A DNA stretch of 11,428 nucleotides from Azonexus sp. (GTDB lineage: Bacteria; Pseudomonadota; Gammaproteobacteria; Burkholderiales; Rhodocyclaceae): the NCBI GenBank assembly GCA_030697085.1, contig JAUYQT010000033.1:1-11428 (forward strand), given 5' to 3'. Below the pieces are notes generated by a model. The model did no database searches. It worked only from the letters and a program-made list of their open reading frames with translations, and was not told the DNA's origin. Position 1 is the stretch's first letter. Each line of letters starts with the position of its first letter. Shown piece after piece: positions 5,911 to 11,428 of the stretch. Position numbers and translations under genes: made by a program.

Positions 5911-6473
5911 GCCCAGCCCCAGAACATGAAGACGCTGACGATGTGACCGATGGCCAGCACCGCGAAGGCGATAAAGATCGGGATATGAACCTTCCGCCAT
6001 TGGGTCATGGCATCAAGACTGACCGCATCCCAGAAAACCGCCTGCTCCACCTCGGGGCGCGACAGGCCGCGCAGTTGGTAGCTTTCGCGCTCGCCTTGAA
6101 CATGGCGGCGTGAGCGATCAAGCAGCAGTTTGCCAACCAGCCCGCTGATCACATTAACGCCCATGGCGATTGTTGCCAGCCAGGGGAGGATGGCGTTGAA
6201 GTGAATGCCTGAATGGATCAGGACCATCAAGGAGCCCAGCCAGGCGGTAAATTCATGGAAGGTCAGCAGCGATCGCGGATTTCGCTTCCGTTTGCGCAGG
6301 GAATAGATCAGTGAGCCAATGATCAGCAGGGTTCCGGGAATGCCCAGATAGCGACCGACCCAGACCAGGTCCAGTCGATGCAGAAAAAAGTCTCCAGCCA
6401 GCGCGGCAATGGCCAGCATGCCGAGCAGAAAGGTGAAGGGCAGAATATGTTGGCGCCAGAGCGAAGTGGTCAT
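5907..6473 (-). CDS. Cytochrome b-like integral membrane protein (188 aa)
   Basis: Five hydrophobic segments are evident (about residues 11-31, 42-58, 75-92, 95-115 and 163-186). Histidines within or near helices (H9, H32, H73, H87, H91, H163, H177; note FHEF, IHSGIHF, IGHIVSV) could ligate one or two b haems. The architecture resembles cytochrome b561 / DUF4405-type electron carriers, though I cannot fix the exact family. The gene starts at 6473, directly after the reductase stop at 6474 with no gap, and overlaps the cytochrome c start by 4 nt. This placement argues that it is the membrane step between the cytoplasmic-side reductase and the periplasmic multihaem cytochrome. Confidence 0.8.
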   Translation of the reverse strand: MTTSLWRQHILPFTFLLGMLAIAALAGDFFLHRLDLVWVGRYLGIPGTLLIIGSLIYSLRKRKRNPRSLLTFHEFTAWLGSLMVLIHSGIHFNAILPWLATIAMGVNVISGLVGKLLLDRSRRHVQGERESYQLRGLSRPEVEQAVFWDAVSLDAMTQWRKVHIPIFIAFAVLAIGHIVSVFMFWGWA

Positions 6474-7751
6474 TTATGCCTCCAGAGTCACGTTGGCTTT
6501 CGGCGTGCAGACGCAGAGCAGACAGGTGCCGGGTTGCGGATCGAATTCAGGCGGCTGACGGTAGGTCACTTCGCCTTGCTGGATTGTTGTCTGGCAACTG
6601 CCACAACCACCTGCCCGGCATCCGGAGCTTACCGAGATGCCGTTGGCTTCGGCGAAGTCGAGCAAACTGCCGGACGAGGCTTGCCAGGGAATCTGTTTGC
6701 CGGACTGGGCAAAGGTAACGACGATGCCGTCCTCTGCCGTTGAGCCAGGCGCTTCCGATGCTTGGGCAGCGGAAGATTTTTTGCGCTTGATCGATGCCGG
6801 TCCAAAAGCTTCAAAATGGATGCGCGATTCTGGCACTCCCCAATCTTCCAGTCCGGGCACCAGACTTTCCAGCATGGGCGTCGGGCCGCAGATATAGAAG
6901 TGATAAGGTTTGAGGGGCAATTCCTTGCGCAGCAGCGCTACATCAATCCGCCCGTGGTAAATGAAGGCGTTGTCAGCCGTGTTTTCTGGCTGCGGGTCGC
7001 TGAAACACAGGCGCAGATGGAAGTTCGGATGCGCTGTGGCCAGGGTTTCCAGATGCGCCTGCATGACCAGCTCCTGTCCATGGCGCACGCCATAGAACAG
7101 CCAGACTTCACGTTCCGGCTGTTCAGCCAGGCACCAATTCACCATGCTCAGCATGGGCGTAATGCCGATGCCGCCACCGATCAGGACCACTGGTGCTGTG
7201 CCGCGGTCAATGTGGAAATGTCCTGCCGGGGCACGTACCTGGAGAAGGTCGCCGACCCCCACCTGGTCGTGGAAGTGGTTGGAAGAACGCCCAGGCGGGA
7301 CGGGGCTTCCGCTCGGGGCTGGCACTCGCTTGATTGACACCCGATAGCGCTCGCGGCCTGGTGCATCGGAAAGCGAATAACAGCGAATGATTTGTTCGCT
7401 GCCTCCAGCCTCCATCGGCAGATCAAGGCGAAAAGTCAGAAACTGTCCCGGCAGAAAGCTGGGCAATACCTGTCCATCTTCCGGGGTAAGGTAGAAGGAG
7501 CAAACGGACTGTGCCGCATCTTCAATGACGCGATGATCAACTCTGAATGCGCGGTAGCCTTGCCAGGCGGCGACGTACAAATCTTCGGCATCTGATTGAC
7601 CAGCGACAGCATCCGCTTGGGAGGCGCCCGCAGTACCGCTGGATAAAGCCAGGAACCTCTGCCAGTGACGCCAGAAGCCAATTCCAAGAAAGATGGCAAC
7701 CTGGAACAGAATGCCTGCGCAAATCCAGAGGAATAATGACAGCGAGGTCAT
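6474..7751 (-). CDS. Membrane-anchored FAD/NAD(P)H oxidoreductase with C-terminal [2Fe-2S] ferredoxin domain
   Basis: A 425-aa protein. Residues about 4-27 form one transmembrane anchor. A flavohaemoglobin/ferredoxin-reductase-type FAD domain follows, with RCYSLSDAP (123-131). The NAD(P) domain has GGGIGITPMLSM (192-203) and CGPTPML (288-294). A linker with Lys/Ala/Ser leads to a plant-type ferredoxin domain with C378-x4-C383-x2-C386 and the fourth ligand at C413 (or C410). Such proteins move electrons between NAD(P)H, flavin and the iron-sulfur cluster. Here the anchor and the adjacent cytochrome b-like gene imply delivery into the membrane. The direction of flow is not decided by sequence. 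It is the first large gene of the operon and overlaps a possible 28-codon leader ORF by ATGA. Confidence 0.9.
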   Translation of the reverse strand: MTSLSLFLWICAGILFQVAIFLGIGFWRHWQRFLALSSGTAGASQADAVAGQSDAEDLYVAAWQGYRAFRVDHRVIEDAAQSVCSFYLTPEDGQVLPSFLPGQFLTFRLDLPMEAGGSEQIIRCYSLSDAPGRERYRVSIKRVPAPSGSPVPPGRSSNHFHDQVGVGDLLQVRAPAGHFHIDRGTAPVVLIGGGIGITPMLSMVNWCLAEQPEREVWLFYGVRHGQELVMQAHLETLATAHPNFHLRLCFSDPQPENTADNAFIYHGRIDVALLRKELPLKPYHFYICGPTPMLESLVPGLEDWGVPESRIHFEAFGPASIKRKKSSAAQASEAPGSTAEDGIVVTFAQSGKQIPWQASSGSLLDFAEANGISVSSGCRAGGCGSCQTTIQQGEVTYRQPPEFDPQPGTCLLCVCTPKANVTLEA

Positions 7752-7834
7752 GCTGCGATGCCTTCGTCCAGCAAGCTGGAAACTTTGTCCGTGACTTTTT
7801 TACGGGCTGAGCAGTGCTCTATTTGCAATGACAC
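7748..7834 (-). CDS. Possible 28-aa leader ORF of the redox operon (GTG start)
   Basis: GTG at 7834-7832 is preceded by GAGG about 8 nt upstream and an in-frame TGA. The peptide reads VSLQIEHCSARKKVTDKVSS then LLDEGIAA, and its TGA at 7750-7748 overlaps the reductase ATG as ATGA. The reductase ATG itself has only a weak GAAGG-like site, so coupling would make sense. It may be a tiny gene or chance; there is no family match. Confidence 0.3.
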   Translation of the reverse strand: MSLQIEHCSARKKVTDKVSSLLDEGIAA

Positions 7835-8067
7835 ATTGCCTACCTCGGATGTTGTTGTTCATCGATGGTGCGCTTCCCGGATTAAGTGAGGCTTAATTGG
7901 TCGCCGGCAAATGCTTCGGAGCAACGATTCATGTCGCTACCAGAGTTGGGCGCGCTATTGCTCACGTTCAAGCGAGGAATCTCCCTTATCTGCGCAGTTG
8001 CGTCTGTGCGGTAGCCAACTTACGCGAATGGAGAGATTAAAGTGCTGAGCCCTGCTCGGTATCGTTC
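7835..8067. other. Intergenic region upstream of the redox operon
   Basis: Apart from the CTTAAG-type box I see no gene, RNA gene or terminator here. The region must hold the operon promoter, reading leftward, and the 3' end of the exported-protein gene's transcript. Confidence 0.5.
7881..7897. promoter_or_regulatory. PmrA/QseB-like box upstream of the redox operon
   Basis: ATTAAG-TGAGG-CTTAAT is a palindromic hexamer-N5-hexamer pair with the same 11-bp phase as the array at 2421-2459. It lies 47 nt upstream of the possible leader ORF and 130 nt upstream of the reductase ATG, a reasonable position for an activator at the operon promoter. No clear sigma-70 -10 element is visible. The regulator gene is not in the window. 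Confidence 0.55.
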
Positions 8068-8451
8068 TCAAGAAGGAGTTTTGGTGCAGTCACCTTCGAA
8101 AGAAATCTTTGGGGTGACTATAGAAACCCGTCTGCTGAGTTGCGAGAAGTAGCCAGCGGCGCGTTCCGAAACATCATTTATCTGAAAAATATCTCCGGCT
8201 TTGCTGACCTGGAGAAATGTGTTTGTAGAATTTCTGGTCTCTAAGAAAATTTGACCATCCGGGTTGCCCCACCTGTGTTCCTGCACTTTCAGATGTGCAG
8301 AATCTTTTGTGACGCTACCCTCGTAGGTCAATTGCCCCGCGCATTGGTATTTGGTTTCAATCATCGAGTATTTGTGGATGACAACAAAAGCCAAAAGCGC
8401 GATACCTATTGCGGCACCCAATGCTATCCCTGCACGTTGAAGTGTTTTCAC
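8068..8451 (-). CDS. Small exported or membrane-anchored protein (127 aa), unknown
   Basis: I take the GTG at 8451 as start, with AGAGG about 8 nt upstream. Residues 8-27 (GIALGAAIGIALLAFVVIHK) form a signal anchor, and the rest is polar and rich in predicted beta strands. Two cysteines remain (YQCAG near residue 37, GDCTKTPS near the end), well placed for a disulfide between the first and last strands. The combination of KYQCAGQL, GYFSQLSRR and ISFEGDC resembles a loose group of small exported proteobacterial proteins of unknown function, but I cannot name a family. It reads in the same direction as the redox operon, separated by 233 nt holding a regulatory box, so it is probably a separate unit. 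Confidence 0.7.
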   Translation of the reverse strand: MKTLQRAGIALGAAIGIALLAFVVIHKYSMIETKYQCAGQLTYEGSVTKDSAHLKVQEHRWGNPDGQIFLETRNSTNTFLQVSKAGDIFQINDVSERAAGYFSQLSRRVSIVTPKISFEGDCTKTPS

Positions 8452-9271
8452 CTGCTACCTCTAAGCGATTGTTTTACGCAACAATACCACGGCACTTTGG
8501 AGGAATATGTCGAGCAACGCTGGCAGATGAGCCATAGGGCATTTGACGGTTTGCGGTTACTGAATGCTCGAGGTTTCAGTCAGAAGCAGCACATAATTCG
8601 AATTGTGTGGCCGTAGCTTGTCAGTGCATTTGTAAATTTGCTTGCCGAATAGCAGTCATCCAGTAGAGTCAGCGGATGCCTTTTCTACCCAAATTGGATG
8701 GTCATCGCGACCGGCGGCTCCTGGCCGGGTGGGTGAGCTCGACATTGCGCCAGTAAGCTATCAGTCGTGGAAGCGCCTTTCCGGAGTATGACCGCTTTGA
8801 GGCAAGATGCCTGACTAGTGCTAGCGGCCAGGACCGGCCGCTCGGGATTTTTCTTCATTGCGGCCATTCATTTTCACGCTCGCTCGGAAGCAGTCATTGA
8901 CCCGAGGGTATTCAGATTTTCATGTTGGCAGGCCGGTATGTAGCGTTAGCGACCCTTCGGAACTCATGACGTGAGAATAGTGCTTCACCGATGCCATCAT
9001 CGACCTAAGCCGTTTTGAATGGCTGGATAACTTCCTTGGATTGCAGCCGCTCAATATTGAGGCTTGAATACCGAGAGTAACACCAGTAAAGTCAAGGTAG
9101 GCTGGTAGGTATTTTTTGATGTTGAGTGACTACTCAAGTCGAAGCTGGCTGAAAATACGAAAAGGCAGGTTACGTTAGTCGGCGCTGGCGGGACGTGAAC
9201 CTGCCGAATTTCTTCAACATAACAACGGTCTCAGGACGGTAATATCCGAAGGTTGTGACGCCGATACTGGT
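8452..9271. other. 820-nt stretch with no convincing gene
   Basis: A plus-strand frame ending at 8616 (ending LRLLNARGFSQKQHIIRIVWP, with no acceptable start outside the antisense gene) looks like a gene relic. A minus-strand 60-codon frame at 8685-8867 is alanine/serine-rich and doubtful. I also see a terminator-like hairpin (8823-8852) and a 6-bp inverted repeat, TTGAGT-GACT-ACTCAA, at 9122-9137. Stops are dense in all frames from 8870 to 9180. The region reads as decayed or non-coding DNA ahead of the FemAB-like gene. Confidence 0.5.
8823..8852 (+). terminator. Terminator-like hairpin without an evident upstream gene
   Basis: AGCGGCC at 8823-8829 pairs perfectly with GGCCGCT at 8836-8842 across a 6-nt loop. 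Five T's follow at 8848-8852 after a 5-nt gap. The stem is very GC-rich. No plus-strand gene ends just before it, so it may terminate a relic or a non-coding transcript, or be chance. Confidence 0.35.
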
Positions 9272-10219
9272 ATGAAGCTGACACTCAATTGGGCTATGCC
9301 ACTGGGGGATTATCGCGAACTGCTTGCCGTAGTTCAGAATCCCAACTTGCTCCAGGATCCGGTGTATGGCCGTGCCCATGCTTGGTTCTATGGCATAACA
9401 ACGAGATACGGCTTGATACGCATTGATGACAGTGCCGCTGGGATTTTTCAGTGGTTTGAAAAGAGGGCGCTAGGCGGATTGATTCATGCCGTGATGTTAG
9501 ATCGCGGACCTCTCTGGTTGCCTGGATATGGCCATCTGGCGCATCAGGAAGCCTTCTTTCGTCATTTTAACAAACAGTTTCCGCGCCGACTGGGGCGCCG
9601 TCGGCGGGTGATTCCGGAGGTATTGCTGGATCAGCGTATGTATCTGGCTAGTTGCGGCTTGCAGCCCACTTCACAGAGCAGCTATGCGACCTATTTGGTC
9701 GATCTTGATGCAAACCCAAACCAGTTACGGGCGCGTTTGAGCGGCAAGTGGCGCAGTGCTTTGCGCAGGGCCGAGCAACTGCTGGACCATGGCGAGTTGC
9801 GCACGGACTGGACGGGTACACCCGAGCGGATCAGGGAACTGTTAGGCTGGCATCAGCAGGATCAGCTTGACAAGGATTATCGTGGCGCGCATCCCGTCCT
9901 GATGAAGAAATTGCTGACCGATTACGCCAAAGTACAAGGATTGTTGCTGGGCGTGGCCTACCACAAGGAGGTGCCATGCTCCGCTGTGGCGGTGCTCTGT
10001 CACAGTAGCGGGGCAACGTATCAACTGGCTTGGAACAACAAGGCCGCGCGCCAAACCGGCACGAACAATCTGTTGCTCTGGCAAGCCATGCTGGCCTTGC
10101 AGCAGCGGGGGGTATCTTGCTTCGATCTCGGCGGGTTCAATGACGAAGCGCCCGGCTTGCAACGCTTCAAGGCCGGCTTGGGGGGGCGAGAAGTGCAGCT
10201 GGCAGGTATGTTTGTTTAG
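9272..10219 (+). CDS. FemAB/GNAT-like acyltransferase (315 aa)
   Basis: The C-terminal half has the signature of FemAB-related, GNAT-fold aminoacyl or acyltransferases: KWRSALRRAEQ (about residues 160-170), GLLLGVAYHKEVPCSAVAVL (a beta-strand pair around the acyl donor site), TYQLAWNNKAARQTGTNNLLLWQAM (about 244-270) and the closing FDLGGFNDEAPGLQRFKAGLG (about 288-308), typical of the FemX/CelD-like group. Members transfer amino acids or acyl chains onto peptidoglycan precursors, polysaccharides or lipids; the substrate here is unknown. No signal peptide or membrane segment is present, so it is cytoplasmic. The ATG at 9272 has only a poor Shine-Dalgarno sequence. The frame is open upstream to a TAG near 9176 but has no better start. 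No biosynthetic neighbours lie in the window. Confidence 0.8.
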   Translation: MKLTLNWAMPLGDYRELLAVVQNPNLLQDPVYGRAHAWFYGITTRYGLIRIDDSAAGIFQWFEKRALGGLIHAVMLDRGPLWLPGYGHLAHQEAFFRHFNKQFPRRLGRRRRVIPEVLLDQRMYLASCGLQPTSQSSYATYLVDLDANPNQLRARLSGKWRSALRRAEQLLDHGELRTDWTGTPERIRELLGWHQQDQLDKDYRGAHPVLMKKLLTDYAKVQGLLLGVAYHKEVPCSAVAVLCHSSGATYQLAWNNKAARQTGTNNLLLWQAMLALQQRGVSCFDLGGFNDEAPGLQRFKAGLGGREVQLAGMFV

Positions 10220-10504
10220 CAAGCAAGGGCAGGAAGTTCAACAACCCTACAGAAAGTATCGCGCACTTCTCGTCCTGCATAAAAAGAGGGACGAATCCGG
10301 AAGTCTCATCCGCCGACGTAAATCCATTGCCCCAAAGACTGCCGTACTTTGCTACCGGCCCTTGAACCTCGGATGGCGCGGCAGGCAGGACAGGGATTGG
10401 CCACAGCAAGCCAAGTATCGCATGTGTTTCTGTTCGTCGAGGTCGTCGGACCAATGGGCGGTCTACATTCGTAAACTGCCATTCGCTTCAATGTGGCTAT
10501 AGCT
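10220..10504. other. Intergenic stretch between the FemAB-like gene and the IS21-like remnant
   Basis: No gene, RNA or strong hairpin is recognised. Short frames on both strands lack starts and protein-like composition. A weak stem (TCGTCCT with AGGGACGA, around 10268-10293) may form but has no T-run. Confidence 0.4.
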
Positions 10505-10586
10505 TGTGTTGCCGGCTACGCAAATCCGTAGAAATTTGGCGGCATAAGATGGCGGCTGAATTTGGCGTCGAGTGGTAGACGAAATT

Positions 10587-10611
10587 GGGGCCCATTGGGC
10601 CCCGTGTTTTT
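10587..10611 (+). terminator. Rho-independent terminator-like hairpin
   Basis: GGGGCCC (10587-10593) and GGGCCCC (10597-10603) form a perfect 7-bp GC stem with a 3-nt loop. GTG and then five T's follow at 10607-10611. It faces plus-strand transcription and might shield the IS remnant from outside transcripts. On the minus strand there is only a weak T-run. Confidence 0.5.
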
Positions 10612-10629
10612 ATGTAGCGGTTGTTCGCC

Positions 10630-10842
10630 TCAGAAAGGCGGATCAGTCACCGAGCGGTCGCAATGCGTGATGCAGTCGTCGCGATAGTGGGTGTGCAACG
10701 CAACTTCATAGTGCGCCCAAATCCGGTCGCGCAAATCATCGAGCAGCTCAATCACCGCCATCGCCTGTGCCGGTGACCAGTTCGGATCGATCAGCAGCGC
10801 CAAGCCGTGCTTCAGGCCAGAAGGTTGATGGTGCGCTGTCAT
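10630..10842 (-). CDS. 70-aa accessory ORF following istB
   Basis: The sequence is MTAHHQPSGLKHGLALLIDP then NWSPAQAMAVIELLDDLRDR and IWAHYEVALHTHYRDD. The central part (LLIDPxWSPAQAxAVxELLDDLRDxIWAHYE) is a pattern I associate with small ORFs downstream of istB in some IS21-family elements. The start overlaps the istB stop by ATGA, so the two are translationally coupled. The predicted fold is helical, without a membrane segment. Function in transposition is unknown. The ORF itself looks intact. Confidence 0.6.
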   Translation of the reverse strand: MTAHHQPSGLKHGLALLIDPNWSPAQAMAVIELLDDLRDRIWAHYEVALHTHYRDDCITHCDRSVTDPPF

Positions 10843-11288
10843 GACCCGCCCTTTGTCTTGCGCGTTTTTGATTTCGCTGCCGCCGCCTCCTGCGCCTCCT
10901 TGCGGCGGAACGACTCGCCCTTGATCGACAGGATTTCCGCGTGATGGACCAGGCGATCAATCATGGCGACGACACAACTGGCGTTGGGAAACACCTCACC
11001 CCATTCCGAGAACGCCTTGTTGGTCGTGATCAAGGTGCTCTTCTTCTCATGCCGGCGGTTGATCAACTCGAAGAGCAAATCGGCATGGCGGTTCGAATAG
11101 GAAAGATAGCCCACCTCGTCGACGACCAGGAGGTCTGGCGCTGCATAGCGGCGCAAGCGGTAACGCAACGCCGAATCACTATCGAGTCCGGCCAACTCGC
11201 CGAGCAACTGGCCGGCGGTGGCAAACAGCACCGTGTGACCCTGCAAGACGGCCTGATGCGCAATATTCTGGGCAATCATCGTTTTACC
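10839..11288 (-). pseudogene. istB: IstB transposition helper ATPase, 5'-truncated in Walker A
   Basis: IstB is the AAA+ ATPase that assists the IstA transposase of IS21-family elements. The surviving 149 codons start at GKTMIAQNIAHQAVLQGH, i.e. with the last three residues of Walker A, and continue through Walker B (LLVVDEVGYL), the NRHADLLFELINRRHEKKST and LITTNKAFSEWGEVF blocks, and the usual C-terminus (DRLVHHAEILSIKGESFRRKEA). The codon before GKT is TAG (11291-11289), where a Val or Thr codon would be expected, and upstream sequence shows no IstB homology. The N-terminal ~100 residues and the P-loop are therefore missing and the protein cannot be functional. Initiation at the internal ATG (11279) could give at most a fragment. 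Confidence 0.85.
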
Positions 11289-11370
11289 CTATTTCCGGCA
11301 GTTGAGAAGGGACAGATTAGCCTTGAGCTAGACTGGGAGATAGTTTCAACGGATATATCGAGGTCACCAG

Positions 11371-11428
11371 ATGGGTGAAGCAAAAAGGCGTCAAGTCGCT
11401 GTCCAACCGCGGGTGCTGGAGGCCATGG
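11371..11428 (+). CDS. Start of a gene cut by the window edge
   Basis: An ATG at 11371, with GAGG about 7 nt upstream, opens MGEAKRRQVAVQPRVLEAM and stays open to the window end. MGEAKRR is a common N-terminus among proteobacterial hypothetical proteins, but 19 codons do not allow a family call. It lies just beyond the broken istB and faces away from it. Confidence 0.5.
   Translation, partial: MGEAKRRQVAVQPRVLEAM

Larger units (their letters stand above)
10505..11288 (-). mobile_element. IS21-like element remnant (istB side)
   Basis: The remnant is defined by the 5'-truncated istB, the 70-aa ORF coupled to it and a candidate outer end. Read from the left, TGTGTTGCCGGC begins at 10505, followed by repeated TTTGGCG/TGGCGGC blocks (10537-10567), as expected near IS21-family tips. 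At the right, istB homology stops abruptly at 11288, so the istA half and the other end are missing. Its end does not resemble the IS21-like tip at 1-136, so the two are probably different elements. The left tip position is tentative. Confidence 0.5.

Noticed and set aside
5182..5946. Two long plus-strand frames opposite the cytochrome genes
   Set aside because: The Val/Ala/Gly-rich repeats arise from the complement of CxxCH-coding codons; the minus strand carries eight haem motifs.
6762..7337. 191-codon plus-strand frame
   Set aside because: Lies wholly within the reductase gene on the other strand, which has clear FAD, NAD and FeS motifs.
8685..8867. 60-codon minus-strand frame
   Set aside because: No ribosome site, low-complexity Ala/Ser content and a strong hairpin within it; could be a repeat relic but not supportable as a gene.
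10941..11378. 145-codon plus-strand frame
   Set aside because: Antisense of istB; no known family and the opposite frame has Walker B.
1..11428. CRISPR array, tRNA or rRNA genes
   Set aside because: No regularly spaced repeats with unique spacers, and no tRNA or rRNA signatures seen on either strand.

Overview
The window looks like an accessory region from a respiratory Gram-negative bacterium, most likely a betaproteobacterium of the Rhodocyclales or Nitrosomonadales type. I base that on an eight-haem cytochrome c, a flavohaemoglobin-type reductase, a FlgB homologue, IS3 and IS21 elements, and base composition and codon use. The taxonomic placement is inference.

Layout. Positions 1-136 are the tip of an IS21-like element. 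It cuts the second ORF of an IS3-family element (about 137-560), which itself interrupts the 5' part of a DUF6328-type membrane protein gene (about 560-720), so the left edge is a nested insertion. Next come a perfect 10-bp inverted repeat (778-809), two overlapping tiny ORFs on the minus strand (29 aa and a Cys-rich 61 aa protein, 935-1206) and, divergently, a lone flgB-like gene (1319-1891). Positions 1897-2386 hold two or three small minus-strand ORFs, two of them single-span membrane proteins. They lie behind an array of four 11-bp-phased CTTAAG-type half-sites (2421-2459).

The core of the window is a tight minus-strand operon, 7834 to 2653. It encodes a possible 28-aa leader ORF, a membrane-anchored FAD/NAD(P)H/[2Fe-2S] reductase, a five-helix cytochrome b-like protein, an N-terminally anchored periplasmic cytochrome c with eight CxxCH motifs, and an 837-aa cation P-type ATPase. 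The main genes overlap by 4 nt, abut, or are separated by only 6 nt. Together they read as a transmembrane electron conduit (NAD(P)H to flavin/FeS, to b haem, to multihaem c) made together with a cation pump. Upstream of this operon is a second CTTAAG-type box (7881-7897). Both boxes match the PmrA/QseB-type site geometry (hexamer-N5-hexamer), so one OmpR-family regulator may control both the operon and the small membrane proteins.

From 8068 rightward there is a small exported protein, about 650 nt with no convincing gene, a FemAB/GNAT-like acyltransferase (9272-10219), and an IS21-like remnant. The remnant comprises a candidate end near 10505, a terminator-like hairpin, a 70-aa accessory ORF, and istB truncated inside its Walker A motif. 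At the right edge a new plus-strand gene starts at 11371 and runs out of the window.
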